From the NCBI GenBank assembly GCA_003009755.1, contig PXUB01000025.1, positions 3,275-67,274 on the forward strand: a DNA stretch of 64,000 bases, written 5' to 3'. The position numbers and the translations under genes were made by a program. Under the pieces are notes generated by a model that saw only the letters and a program-made list of their open reading frames with translations, was not told the origin of the DNA and made no database searches. Source of the DNA: Thermoplasmatales archaeon SW_10_69_26. GTDB taxonomy: Archaea > Thermoplasmatota > SW-10-69-26. Position 1 is the first letter of the stretch. Each line of letters opens with the position of its first letter. Shown here one piece after another: positions 1 through 8,314 of the stretch.

Positions 1-663
1 GCGGCGGGCGACGTCGACGGCGAACTCGCGGCGGGCCTCCTCGCGGGCGGCCTGGCTCTCGGGCGTGCCGGGTTCGATGTCGGCCTCGTGGAGGTGCTGT
101 TGGAGGTAGTGCTCGTCGAAGCTCCAGTCCACGAGCGTGTAGGCGCCAGTGATCGGGACCTTGGCCGGGCGCCGAGCGTGGTCGTCGATCGTGGAGAACT
201 CGTCGGCGTGGAAGGGTTCGTTGATCGAGGGACGGTCGACGACGGCGGCCTTGTTCCAGTACTTGTTGTCGAAGCTGCGGCAGTAGCCGCGGAACTCGAA
301 GCCCTCGCTGTGTGTGACCGGGTATCGGTACATCTCCGAGCGGTGCTGTTCGCCGTCGTAGATCCAGTCGAGGCCGGCGTCCTCTTGCAGGCGGATGGCG
401 AACAGGCTGGCTTGGGAGGTGATGAGCTCGCGCTCCTCGTCGGTGAAGCCCTCGCGCTTGTCGGCGAAGAGGTCGAACAGCGGTTGGGTGTCGTCGCCGA
501 GACCGAGCCGGTCGGCCCACTGGCGGGCCTCGGTGACGTCCTCGTCGGTGACGCGTTCCTCGCGCTTGGGTTTGACACGCCACTCGGGCTTGGCCAGCGA
601 ACCGATCTCGTGGACGACGAGCTCGTCCTTGGCCAGGGGATCGTCGGGGTTGGGGGCACTCAT
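1..663 (-). CDS. metE: MetE-type methionine synthase, catalytic-core protein (partial, C-terminus off window)
   Basis: N-terminal 221 residues of a cobalamin-independent methionine synthase family protein (UROD/MetE-like), which methylates homocysteine from a methylated folate or pterin. The visible part resembles the second of the two separate MetE proteins of haloarchaea: after an acidic leader come a helical segment, a stretch with RYPVTHSEGFEF at about residues 114-125, and PAKVPITGAYTLVDWS at about 166-181, the typical start of the barrel core. The zinc ligands and homocysteine site lie beyond the left edge. The ATG overlaps the stop of the upstream gene by 4 nt (ATGA), so the two are translationally coupled. 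The N-terminus is about 100 residues longer before the PITGPYT-like motif than strictly needed, as in haloarchaeal relatives. The family call is firm; the exact methyl donor is not known. Confidence 0.85.
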   Translation of the reverse strand, partial: MSAPNPDDPLAKDELVVHEIGSLAKPEWRVKPKREERVTDEDVTEARQWADRLGLGDDTQPLFDLFADKREGFTDEERELITSQASLFAIRLQEDAGLDWIYDGEQHRSEMYRYPVTHSEGFEFRGYCRSFDNKYWNKAAVVDRPSINEPFHADEFSTIDDHARRPAKVPITGAYTLVDWSFDEHYLQQHLHEADIEPGTPESQAAREEARREFAVDVARR

Positions 664-1634
664 CGGGGGTCACCTCCGAGCTTGGCGGTGGCTTGGCGGG
701 CGGCCTCGCCCAGGACCCGGACCTTGCGGCGGGCGATCGTCTCCGGGACGTGCTGCAGGGAGCCGTTGGGGGCCAGGTAGACCTCCTCGGCGTCGCTGCG
801 TCGGGCGGCGTCGTCGATCGTGGAGACGAGCAGGTCCTCGCGTTCGACGAGGCTCGAGCGTGCGTCGACGAGGCCGAGGCCGGGGTCGGTGCCAGCGGGC
901 AGGGCCTCGAGCACGTCGCGATCCGAGCGGTGCAGGTCGACGATGGCGACGTCGACGGGGGCGCTCAGGCCGGCCTCGATGGCGGGAGCGGCGTCCTGGA
1001 AGGCCAGCTGCAGGTGGACGTCGACGTCGGCGGTCTCGGCCACCTCGGCCAGGCTGCCCTGCAGCGCCTGGGGGTTGGGGTGGCGGGCCAGCCAGGGGTC
1101 GGCCAGCGCGATCGCGCCGGCGGGCTCGGCCAGCGTGTCGAGGATGGGCGGGTAGATCTCCTCGGCGAAGGCCTGGGCGAGGTCGGCGTCGGGGTAGTTG
1201 CCGTCCTCGTCGCGGGCGGCGGTGACCCACGCGGTGGGGCTGGGCAGCGTGTACAGGCCCTCGGCGGTGCCCACGTCGGGCAGGGCCTGGTCCTCGAAGG
1301 TGGGCAAGCCCTGGCGGTCGAGAGTCGGCGAGCCGTCGACGTCGGGGCGCCGGTAGAAGGTGTTCGTGTCGATGAAGCGGGTGAGGGTGTCGGTCTCGAG
1401 GTTGTCGACGATGGCCTGGAAGGGGCGGAAGTGGTCCTGCCAGGTGATCTGGCCCGGGCTGGGCAGCCCGAACCCGGCGCGGGTCTGCACGCCGAGCAGG
1501 TTCTCGAGGTCGCGGATCTGGTCTTGGATCAGTTGCTCGTCGTCGACGCGGTCGCGGTCGTGGTCGCGCGTCGTCTGGACGAGGCGTTCGCTTCGCGCAT
1601 AGATGCCGGGGATGATCGGTTCGATGGCGGGCAT
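660..1634 (-). CDS. MetE-type methionine synthase, partner (N-terminal-like) protein
   Basis: 324-residue protein of the MetE/UROD barrel superfamily, matching the first of the two stand-alone MetE proteins known from haloarchaea. Seen: a conserved-looking IDTNTFYRRPDV stretch near residue 90, like the YYDNNNFYREP element of haloarchaeal homologs, and a C-terminal end rich in Arg with VRVLGEAAR typical of MetE-like proteins. The usual MetE zinc ligands are not obvious, so it may be the folate-binding or accessory half rather than an independent enzyme. It begins 4 nt after the methylenetetrahydrofolate reductase stop and overlaps the next MetE gene by 4 nt, giving a three-gene methionine operon. 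Start ATG chosen because it follows the MTHFR stop; longer frames upstream are only shadows of MTHFR. Confidence 0.8.
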   Translation of the reverse strand: MPAIEPIIPGIYARSERLVQTTRDHDRDRVDDEQLIQDQIRDLENLLGVQTRAGFGLPSPGQITWQDHFRPFQAIVDNLETDTLTRFIDTNTFYRRPDVDGSPTLDRQGLPTFEDQALPDVGTAEGLYTLPSPTAWVTAARDEDGNYPDADLAQAFAEEIYPPILDTLAEPAGAIALADPWLARHPNPQALQGSLAEVAETADVDVHLQLAFQDAAPAIEAGLSAPVDVAIVDLHRSDRDVLEALPAGTDPGLGLVDARSSLVEREDLLVSTIDDAARRSDAEEVYLAPNGSLQHVPETIARRKVRVLGEAARQATAKLGGDPR

Positions 1635-1638
1635 GGGG

Positions 1639-2607
1639 TCACGTCCGTTGGTTCTCGAGCTCGTGCCAGTCGAGCAGGCTGTCGAGGCGGTCGAGCAGGA
1701 CCTCGCTGGCGTCGAAGTTGTAGCGCATGATGTGCTCGACGTTGATGCCGATCGGTACGTCGAGATCGCGGCGGTCGGTGAAGGTGAGGATCTCGCGGAG
1801 CAGGTGCTCGGCGACGCGCACGCTGCGGTCCAGGGGGTTGGCGCGGGCTTGGAACACCCAGTTCTTGACCTCGTCGGGGATGCGGACGCCCAGCCACTCG
1901 AGGAAGCGGGCGTCCTTGCGGCCGGTGATCGGGGCGAAGGAGAGGAACACGGGCGCCGGGTCGACGCCGTGTTCGCGGCAGGCTCGGTCGTAGTCGACGA
2001 GCAGCTGGCGGGTGCTGTCGGCTTCGTAGATGACCTGGCTGGTGAAGAACTCGGCGCCGTCGTCGATCTTGGCGAGCATGCGCTCGGGTTCGTCGAGGTC
2101 TTCCCGGCGCCGGGTGGGGATGGTGATCGCGCCCAGGCAGGGGTCGAGGCCGACGTCCTGGCCGACCTCGCGGGCCAGCTGGGCGGCCGCGGGCACGCTG
2201 GGCCCGGGGTAGTCGACGTCGCTGGACTCGCCGCCGACGATGACGACGCTGTCGATGCCGAACTTCTCGTACGTGGCGCGGAACCATTCGCGCTGGGCAT
2301 CCGCTTCGTCGTAGACGACGGCGTGGTTGACGACGAGGTCGATGTCGCCGTCGAAGACGTCCTGGATCGTCATCCCGAAGTTGCGCGGGTCGTACTTCTC
2401 CATGAAGCCGGCCACGCGGTCGCCGTTGCGCTCCTCGTTGCGGATCTCCGGGATGTTGATCGCGTCGATGCCGTGGTCGACGAGGAGGTTGGCGATGTAG
2501 GCAGCCTGGTCGGCGATCGTCTCGCGAGGCGCCGAGCGGTCGGGCGGGATGACCTCGTACAGGGTCCACGGCTGCGAGCCCTCGCGCAGCTCGGTGGCGA
2601 AGCTCAC
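1639..2607 (-). CDS. metF: Methylenetetrahydrofolate reductase-like protein (MetF)
   Basis: 322-residue TIM-barrel protein of the methylenetetrahydrofolate reductase family, making 5-methyl-tetrahydrofolate (or the pterin equivalent) for the methionine synthases directly downstream. Seen: early YEVIPPDR (residues about 17-24, place of the EFFPP-like segment), NIPEIRNEER around 50-60, VVNHAVVYDEADA around 112-124, VVIVGGESS near 144-152 (the GGD/GGE-type loop), and SFAPITGRKDARFLEWLGV near 224-242, all in barrel order. It leads the operon with 4 nt to the next gene. Start is GTG at 2607; an ATATGAAC box lies about 55 nt upstream, so a short leader is likely. The divergence from bacterial MetF is large, so cofactor (FAD/ferredoxin versus NAD(P)H) cannot be told. 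Confidence 0.82.
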   Translation of the reverse strand: MSFATELREGSQPWTLYEVIPPDRSAPRETIADQAAYIANLLVDHGIDAINIPEIRNEERNGDRVAGFMEKYDPRNFGMTIQDVFDGDIDLVVNHAVVYDEADAQREWFRATYEKFGIDSVVIVGGESSDVDYPGPSVPAAAQLAREVGQDVGLDPCLGAITIPTRRREDLDEPERMLAKIDDGAEFFTSQVIYEADSTRQLLVDYDRACREHGVDPAPVFLSFAPITGRKDARFLEWLGVRIPDEVKNWVFQARANPLDRSVRVAEHLLREILTFTDRRDLDVPIGINVEHIMRYNFDASEVLLDRLDSLLDWHELENQRT

Positions 2608-2740
2608 GGGCTCGCCCCCCGGTCGATGCGCCGTGCCGGGACCACCTCATGCTCACCGTTCATATCTGGATTCTGCCGTATGCATCGACAGTCGGAGGGA
2701 CTACAAGAGCGTTGCGGTCGCCCTGCACCGTCAGCCGCCC

Positions 2741-3316
2741 CTACCGGGTATCGTGAACCTCGTCGAGGGTACCCAGCAGGTCGGCCTTCGTGATCACGCC
2801 GACGGCTTGGCCGGCCTCGACGACGAGCACGGCATCGCGGTGCTCGAGCATGCGCACGGCCTCGTCGACAGCCTCGTCGGGATCCAGGGCCGGGAACGGG
2901 GCCCTCATGACCTCGCGGACGGGACGTTGGGCGACCTCGGGGGCCTGGCTGTCAGCCAGCTCCTGCACGACGTCGCGCTCGCTGAGGGATCCCACGGGGA
3001 CGCCCTCGTCGACGACGGGCAGCTGGCTGTAGCCGCGTTCGCGCATCTGGTCGACCGCGTCCCGGATCGCGGCGCCGGGCTCCACGCTCACGACCGGCCG
3101 GCTCATCACGTCCTCGGTCCGGCGCTCGCGTCTCTGGGCCCGGTTCAGCGCGTCCACGATCGCCCGCAGCGACGAGTACCCGGGATCGACCTCGCCGAGC
3201 TCGACGCGAGCCACGAAGGACTGGCTGACGTCGGCGGCCTCGGCCAGCTCCTGCTGGGTCAGGCCCCGACGGACGCGTTCGGCTCGGAGGTCCTCGGGCG
3301 TGGGCAGCTCCAGCAT
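2741..3316 (-). CDS. XRE-type HTH protein with paired CBS domains
   Basis: 191 residues. Residues about 8-65 form a Cro/C1-type helix-turn-helix (RRGLTQQELAEAADVSQSFV, then VELGEVDPGYSSLRAIVDAL). Residues about 68-125 and 132-190 are two CBS motifs, with MSRPVVSVEPGAAIRDAV and MRAPFPALDPDEAVDEAV as the two halves and GVITKADLL at the end. Such proteins are common archaeal regulators in which a Bateman module binds adenosyl ligands and tunes DNA binding. Sited just upstream of and co-oriented with the methionine operon, so S-adenosylmethionine or an adenine nucleotide is a reasonable but untested ligand. TTATCA-complement TATA-like box at 3343-3348 lies 29 nt before the ATG, implying a leaderless mRNA. 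Confidence 0.88.
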   Translation of the reverse strand: MLELPTPEDLRAERVRRGLTQQELAEAADVSQSFVARVELGEVDPGYSSLRAIVDALNRAQRRERRTEDVMSRPVVSVEPGAAIRDAVDQMRERGYSQLPVVDEGVPVGSLSERDVVQELADSQAPEVAQRPVREVMRAPFPALDPDEAVDEAVRMLEHRDAVLVVEAGQAVGVITKADLLGTLDEVHDTR

Positions 3317-3460
3317 CCCACCGCCTTCACGCGGGGCAGGGGTTATCACCTTCGCGGTCCGCGGCTGGCCTGGCCAGCCTGGCCCACGTTGGTGCGGTCG
3401 TGAACGGGTGCGCGCGACAGCCGGACAACGCCCATGGGGCGGCCCGGGCCCGGGACGACC

Positions 3461-3829
3461 ATGCGCGATGGATGGCCCGCATGGGCGCAGGACGCGTGGC
3501 GGTCGATGAGCCTCGAGGAACGCGAGCGAGCGCGGACGGTGTGGTCGGTGCTGGCCGGCGCCTTCGAGGGCGCCTTGGTCGGACCGGGTCCGCTGGTCCG
3601 CCACCTGGTCGACGAGGGCCGCATGGGCCACCGCTCGACGATGGAGACGTTGGGTCTGCTCGTCGAGCACGGCTTGGTGCACACGCGACCGGCCACCGAG
3701 GGCACGATCGTGTGGATCCCTGAAGCGTTGATGCCGGCCGAGGACCAGGGCCGGGAACGGCCGCGTCCGCGGTTCGCGGCCACGCGGCGATCCAACGGCT
3801 CGGCCAGCCAGGCCAGGGCATCGGCGTGA
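3461..3829 (+). CDS. Small winged-helix-like protein
   Basis: About 122 residues from the ATG at 3461 (an in-frame ATG at 3434 would add nine Gly/Pro-rich residues and is less likely). The middle looks like a winged helix: SLEERERARTVWSVLAGAF, then VRHLVDEGRMGHRSTMETLG as the recognition helix region and LLVEHGLVHTRPATEGTIVWI as the wing. The Arg-rich tail after residue 90 is probably disordered. It lies between the HTH-CBS gene (divergent) and glmM (same strand, 54 nt on). Family not recognised; DNA binding is inferred from the fold pattern only. Confidence 0.5.
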   Translation: MRDGWPAWAQDAWRSMSLEERERARTVWSVLAGAFEGALVGPGPLVRHLVDEGRMGHRSTMETLGLLVEHGLVHTRPATEGTIVWIPEALMPAEDQGRERPRPRFAATRRSNGSASQARASA

Positions 3830-3883
3830 GGGCCCTGGCCTGTCGGCCCCAAAGCCCGTGTACCCGTTGCCTGTTCCCCGCCC

Positions 3884-5221
3884 GTGGACGATCGCTTCGA
3901 CGACGTGAGCTTCGGGTCCTCCGGGATCCGTGGCCCCTACGGCGAGCACGTCGATCCGACGTTGGCGCTGGCCCTCGGTCAGGCCACCGCCACCCTGGCC
4001 GACGACGTCATCGTGGGCCGGGACCCCCGGACGACGAGCTCGTCCCTCGAGCAAGCCTTCGTCGCCGGCGCGACGGCCGGCGGCGCCCGCGTGCGGTCCC
4101 TCGGCGTCGCTGCGACCCCGCTGGTCGGGTACGGGGCTCGCGAGGCCGACGTGGGCGTGATCGTGACCGCCAGCCACAACCCGGCGGCCGACAACGGCTT
4201 CAAGTTCTTCTCCGAGGACGGGTCGGCCATCGACGACAGCCGCCGCAAGCGCCTGCTATCGGCGCTGCGGGGGCTGCCCGAGCTCCCCAGCTGGGAGGAG
4301 GCCACCGAGGTCTCGCAGGCGCCCGGCGTGGTCGACGGCTACAAACGGGCGATCATCGACGAGGTCGGACCCCTGTCCGGGGACCCGCGCATCGTGGTCG
4401 ATCCCGGGCACGGCGCGGCCTCGCACCTGTCGCCTCAGCTGTTGCGGGACGCGGGCGCCCGCCCGCTAACCGTGAACGCGACCCCGGACGGGACGTTCCC
4501 GGGTCGGCCCAGCGAGCCGCGGCCCGAGCACCTCGAGCACCTCAGCGCCGTGACCGAGGCCACGGACGCGATCGCCGGCATCGCCCACGACGGCGACGCC
4601 GACCGGCTGGTGGCCGTCGACGAGAACGGCCGCATGCTTCAGGGCGATCACGTGATCGTGCTCCTGGCTCGCTCGCTGCGCGCTGACGCGATCGCGGTCC
4701 CGATCGATACCAGCCGCCTCGTCTGGGAAGCCCTCGAGGACGTGGACATCGAGGTCACGCCCGTCGGGGACACCTACATCAGCGAGCGCGTCGAACGGAC
4801 CCACGGGGACTTCGGCGGCGAGGCCAGCGGCGCCATGATCTTCCCCGGCGTCTCCCTGACGCCGGATGGCCCCCACGCGGCCGTCCGGTTGGCGCAGATC
4901 GCCGACCGCCACGACGGCCTGGCCGACCTCGTGGACGAGATGCCCTCCTATGCCACGGTGCGCGAGAGCCTGGACTGCCCCGAGACGGCCAAGCAGCCGG
5001 CGATGGCGCAGATCCAGGACGAGCTGGAGGCCGTGGGCGACACGACGAGCCTCGACGGCGTGCGCGTGGACACCGACGACGGCTGGGCCCTCGTCCGCCC
5101 CTCGGGCACCGAGCCCAAGCTGCGGATCACCGCCGAGGCCGACACCGACACCGAGGCCCGCGGCGTGTTCAACCTCGTCGAGGGCATCGCCCGCCAATCC
5201 GTGGCGGAGGTCGCTCGATGA
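3884..5221 (+). CDS. glmM: Phosphoglucosamine mutase / phosphohexomutase
   Basis: 445-residue alpha-D-phosphohexomutase. Seen: FGSSGIRG at residues 10-17, the phosphoserine loop TASHNP at 95-100, the metal loop GDADR near 243-247, a substrate loop GGEASG near 310, and the C-terminal phosphate-binding RPSGTEPKLRI near 410-420. These are the four domains of the family at usual length. Coupled by ATGA overlap to the GlmU-like enzyme downstream, it most likely converts glucosamine-6-phosphate to glucosamine-1-phosphate for UDP-GlcNAc; phosphomannomutase or phosphoglucomutase activity cannot be excluded. Start is GTG at 3884, preceded by a weak TATA-like GTGTAC. Confidence 0.9.
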   Translation: MDDRFDDVSFGSSGIRGPYGEHVDPTLALALGQATATLADDVIVGRDPRTTSSSLEQAFVAGATAGGARVRSLGVAATPLVGYGAREADVGVIVTASHNPAADNGFKFFSEDGSAIDDSRRKRLLSALRGLPELPSWEEATEVSQAPGVVDGYKRAIIDEVGPLSGDPRIVVDPGHGAASHLSPQLLRDAGARPLTVNATPDGTFPGRPSEPRPEHLEHLSAVTEATDAIAGIAHDGDADRLVAVDENGRMLQGDHVIVLLARSLRADAIAVPIDTSRLVWEALEDVDIEVTPVGDTYISERVERTHGDFGGEASGAMIFPGVSLTPDGPHAAVRLAQIADRHDGLADLVDEMPSYATVRESLDCPETAKQPAMAQIQDELEAVGDTTSLDGVRVDTDDGWALVRPSGTEPKLRITAEADTDTEARGVFNLVEGIARQSVAEVAR

Positions 5222-6438
5222 GCACGCCTCGACACGCCGTCGTGCTCGCGGCCGGCGCCGGGACGCGCGCCTGGCCGTTCACGGAGACCCGCGCCAAGCC
5301 GCTGTTGCCGGTCGGGCCCGAGACCCTCGTCTCGCGTCTTCTCCGCCAGCTCGGCGAGGCCGGCATCGAGGAGGCGACCGTCGTGGCGCCCGAGGCCAAG
5401 GGACCGGTGGCCGACCACGCGGCTGACGCCGGAGCCCACCACGGTCTCACGGTCGACGTCGCCGTGCAACAGGAAGCCCGCGGCACCGGGCACGCCCTCC
5501 AGCAGGCCGACCTGCCGGAGGAACCCGTGCTCGTCACCAACGGCGATCTGGTCCTGCCCGAGGGCGGCCTCCAGCGGTTCGTCGAGGCGGGGGAGACCGT
5601 GCTGGGCGCGGCCGAGGTCGACGACGTCTCCGGGTACGGCGCCCTCCAGACGGAGGGGGACCGGGTGGCGGGGATCGCCGAGAAGCCCGATCGGGCCGAG
5701 CCGGGCCTGGTCAACGCCGGCGTGTACCTGCTTCCGCCGCGCGTGCAGGCCTACCTGGGCTCGATCGAGGAGAGCCCACGCGGCGAGGTAGAGCTCACCG
5801 ACGCGCTCGAGGCTGCGATCGGTGCCCACGAGGAGGTGCGCGTGCACGCCTTCGAGGACTGGCTGGACGTCGCCTGGCCGTGGGAGCTGTTGGGCGCCAA
5901 CCGGCGCGCGCTCGACGACCTGACGCCGGGCTTGGCCGGGAAGGTCGAGTCCGGCGCCCGCGTCGACGGGCCGGTGCGCGTCGAGCGGGGGGCCGTCGTG
6001 CGCTCGGGCGCCGTGCTCGAGGGCCCGGTGCTCGTGCGATCGGGCGCCGAGGTCGGACCCAACGCCTACGTGCGCGGCGCGACCACGATCGGACCCGACG
6101 CGAAGGTCGGCCACGCCTGCGAGGTCAAGAACAGCGTCCTCATGGCCGGCGCCAAGGTCCCCCACGTCAGCTACGTCGGGGACAGCGTGCTCGGGGCCGA
6201 CGTCAACCTCGGCGCGGGCACCCAAGTGGCCAACCTCCGCCACGACGAGGCCGACATCCAGGCCCGAACCAAGCGCGGCACGATCGACACCGGGCGGCGC
6301 AAGCTCGGCGTCGTGCTCGGAGACGGAGCCAAGACGGGCATCAACGCGACGCTGAACGTCGGCGTCGTGCTCGGCCCGGGCGAGACGGTGAAGCCCGGCG
6401 AGACGGTGGACGAGAGCCGCGTCGACGGGGAGAGCTGA
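5218..6438 (+). CDS. glmU: Bifunctional sugar-1-phosphate nucleotidylyltransferase/acetyltransferase (GlmU-type)
   Basis: 406 residues. Residues 1-230 are a nucleotidyltransferase domain: VVLAAGAGTRAWPFT at 8-22 with KPLLPVG following, LVTNGDLVLPEG near 102 for the metal-binding Asp, and EKPD near 160. Residues about 240-400 are a left-handed beta-helix of hexapeptide repeats (VRVERGAVVRSGAVLEGPVLV), with the acetyltransferase signature NLRHDE near 340 and GINATLNVGVVLGPG near 377. This matches the archaeal enzymes that acetylate glucosamine-1-phosphate and then couple it to UTP. It is translationally coupled to glmM. A decayed copy of its last 45 codons lies about 1.9 kb downstream, on the far side of a toxin-antitoxin cluster. 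Confidence 0.9.
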   Translation: MSTPRHAVVLAAGAGTRAWPFTETRAKPLLPVGPETLVSRLLRQLGEAGIEEATVVAPEAKGPVADHAADAGAHHGLTVDVAVQQEARGTGHALQQADLPEEPVLVTNGDLVLPEGGLQRFVEAGETVLGAAEVDDVSGYGALQTEGDRVAGIAEKPDRAEPGLVNAGVYLLPPRVQAYLGSIEESPRGEVELTDALEAAIGAHEEVRVHAFEDWLDVAWPWELLGANRRALDDLTPGLAGKVESGARVDGPVRVERGAVVRSGAVLEGPVLVRSGAEVGPNAYVRGATTIGPDAKVGHACEVKNSVLMAGAKVPHVSYVGDSVLGADVNLGAGTQVANLRHDEADIQARTKRGTIDTGRRKLGVVLGDGAKTGINATLNVGVVLGPGETVKPGETVDESRVDGES

Positions 6439-6599
6439 GGCCGACCTCCACCCGGTGGCCCTCGTCCCCACGGCCCTGGGTCGCGATCGGTCCGCGACCG
6501 GCCGTTCCCTCGAGCGCTCGAGCTTCCCGGCCGTCGGGCGGCCGGTTCAAGGGGGCAGAGGGGAACGTTCAAGTTGTACCGGGCGCAACAATGTATACG

Positions 6600-6887
6600 A
6601 TGTCTACGACGGTGCGGATCCGGGAGGACGACAAGCAGGCCCTCGACCGGCTGCAGGCCAAGATCACCCTCGCGACCGACGAGCGGCCCTCGCTGGCGCA
6701 GGTCCTCCACCGCGTCGTCGCGTTGGCCGAGGCTCGCGAGGACGAGTTGATCGCCGACGACGAGCCGCCGGAGCTCAGCAAGGAGGAGAAGCAGCGGGTC
6801 CTCGAGGCGACGCACGATTTCGGCTTCACCACACGCGAGGAGGACATCGACGAGGTCCTCTACGGAGGAGCGGAGGACCGCGTGTGA
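6600..6887 (+). CDS. vapB: VapB-like antitoxin
   Basis: 95 residues. The N-terminal MSTTVRIREDDKQALDRL is a ribbon-helix-helix/AbrB-like antitoxin start, followed by helices and an acidic C-terminal tail that would fold into the toxin. It overlaps the PIN gene start by 4 nt (GTGA), the standard layout of VapBC pairs, in which the antitoxin represses the operon and neutralises the ribonuclease. ATG at 6600 chosen over ATG at 6591; the box AAGTTGTAC at 6571-6579 is at leaderless distance from 6600. Exact antitoxin family is not certain. Confidence 0.75.
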   Translation: MSTTVRIREDDKQALDRLQAKITLATDERPSLAQVLHRVVALAEAREDELIADDEPPELSKEEKQRVLEATHDFGFTTREEDIDEVLYGGAEDRV

Positions 6888-7324
6888 GCATCCTCATCGA
6901 CACCGGAGTCTGGTTCGGCAAGCTGCATGAGCGTGACGAGCATCACGAGGACGCCCAGGGCATCGTCGCGGCCTGCCTCGACGGGGAGCACGGCTCGGTC
7001 TTCACCACGACCGACATCGTGGACGAGGCCTTCGCGCTCGTCCTCCATCGCGCTCGCGGCAACGGTCGGGGGATGGTTCGCGATCTCGCAGGGTACACAG
7101 GCTTCACGGAGGATCGACCGACGATCGCGACCGTGGTCGACACCGACCGTCGTCGCCAGCAGGAGGCGTGGCCGGTCTTCGAGCGCCACTACGAGGACAA
7201 GGGCCTCAGCTTCACCGACTGCACGAGCCTCGTCGCGATCCGCCGGCGGGGCATCGACGCCATCGCCAGCTTCGACGACGGCTTCGACGGTCTCGTCGCG
7301 ACGGTGCCGGAGACCGCGCCGTGA
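6884..7324 (+). CDS. vapC: PIN-domain ribonuclease toxin (VapC-like)
   Basis: 146 residues, complete PIN domain. Seen: ILIDTGVWFGKLHERDEHH at the N-terminus with the first acidic ligand (Asp5), VFTTTDIVDEAFAL near 43 with the central Asp/Glu, and LSFTDCTSLVAIRRRGIDAI with SFDDGFD near 110-132 carrying the last acidic residues. Such toxins cleave RNA with Mg2+. GTG start overlaps the antitoxin stop. Stands between glmU and an HTH/nucleotidyltransferase pair; typical accessory cargo. Confidence 0.88.
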   Translation: MSILIDTGVWFGKLHERDEHHEDAQGIVAACLDGEHGSVFTTTDIVDEAFALVLHRARGNGRGMVRDLAGYTGFTEDRPTIATVVDTDRRRQQEAWPVFERHYEDKGLSFTDCTSLVAIRRRGIDAIASFDDGFDGLVATVPETAP

Positions 7325-7400
7325 GGGCCCACCGGCTTCGAGAGCAAGTCGAAGATGCAGTCCGAAAAGACTTAGTGTTACTACAACGAACTTGTTCGAA

Positions 7401-7736
7401 ATGGGGATCACGACGCGGACGCGAGAGAAGCTCGCCCGAGCGATCCAGCCTCACGCGCTGGGTCGGGGCCTGACCGTCGCCCAGGTGCGCAAGCTCTACC
7501 CGGCCGAGGCCGTGCGGCGCACCAGCGTGATGGAGGCCCTGCGCGACCTGGAGGCGATGGGCCGGATCGAGTGGGTCGGGGAGAGGGTCCGCTGGGTGGG
7601 GCCCCTCGAGGTCGAGCGGGTCTTCGGGGAACAGAGCAAGCGGGTCGAGCGCGACCGCCGCCTCGACCGGGCCCAGCGCCTGGCACGGGCCATCGAGGTC
7701 TCGGAGGAGCTGATCGCGGTCCGCGGGAGCGCATGA
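7401..7736 (+). CDS. Winged-helix regulator/antitoxin-like protein paired with a nucleotidyltransferase
   Basis: 111 residues. Pattern of a winged helix: TREKLARAIQPHALGRGLTVAQVRKLYP, then SVMEALRDLEAMGRIEWVG with the wing VRWVGPLEV, and a charged C-terminal helix. Its stop overlaps the ATG of the nucleotidyltransferase gene by 4 nt, and HTH plus minimal nucleotidyltransferase is a recurrent toxin-antitoxin-like architecture (AbiE-like). Box TTAGTGTTA at 7372-7380 lies about 25 nt before the ATG in an AT-richer stretch, so this is a new transcription unit after vapC. Confidence 0.65.
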   Translation: MGITTRTREKLARAIQPHALGRGLTVAQVRKLYPAEAVRRTSVMEALRDLEAMGRIEWVGERVRWVGPLEVERVFGEQSKRVERDRRLDRAQRLARAIEVSEELIAVRGSA

Positions 7737-8266
7737 GCCGCCTCCTCGGCGCCCTCCACGGTTCGCTGGAAGCCCTCGAGGCCGAGGGCATCCCGCATGC
7801 GATCTCGGGCAGCCTGGCGGCCGCCCACCACGGCTACGTCCGGGCGACCGAGGACGTGGACATCCAGGTAGCCATCGAGAGCCCGACGGAGTTGCAGGCG
7901 GCAGCGGGGCGCTTGGCCGACGGCGTGCACCGGATCGACGCGAGGACATGGTCCTTCGCCCGAGAGGTGACCGTCGAACTCTACGAGGTCCGCGATCGGC
8001 TCGACGAGGAGGCCATGGCCCACCGGGTCGAGGGCCCCCTCCCCGGAGACGAGGAGACCACCGCCTCCTTCGTCGGCCTGGAGGAGCTGATGGTCCTCAA
8101 GCTCCGAGAGCACGTCCGCCACGGCCACGGCCTCAAGCACGTCGCAGACGTGCAGCAGTTGCTCGCCCGCAACCACGACCGCCTCGACGGCGAGCGGCTC
8201 GACGAGCTGTTGGCCCTCGATCCCGAGTGGCGGGAAACCTGGGACGAGCTCGTCGAGACCTCCTGA
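7733..8266 (+). CDS. Nucleotidyltransferase-fold protein (AbiEii/MNT-like)
   Basis: 177 residues. The segment AISGSLAAAHHGYVRATEDV followed by DIQV at about 22-45 is the nucleotidyltransferase core: a GS motif, then the D-x-D pair (DVDI) for metal binding. Later residues MVLKLREHVRHGHGLKHVAD near 120-140 resemble the KLxxxxxRxxxKDxxD helix of AbiEii-type and DUF6036-like proteins. Such proteins transfer nucleotides to tRNA or protein targets in toxin-antitoxin or abortive infection modules. Coupled to the upstream winged-helix gene. Which target is modified cannot be read from the sequence. Confidence 0.7.
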   Translation: MSRLLGALHGSLEALEAEGIPHAISGSLAAAHHGYVRATEDVDIQVAIESPTELQAAAGRLADGVHRIDARTWSFAREVTVELYEVRDRLDEEAMAHRVEGPLPGDEETTASFVGLEELMVLKLREHVRHGHGLKHVADVQQLLARNHDRLDGERLDELLALDPEWRETWDELVETS

Positions 8267-8314
8267 GCCGATCGCCCCCCAGCCGGCGCTCTCCAGCCTG
8301 GCCGTCGTCGGGTT

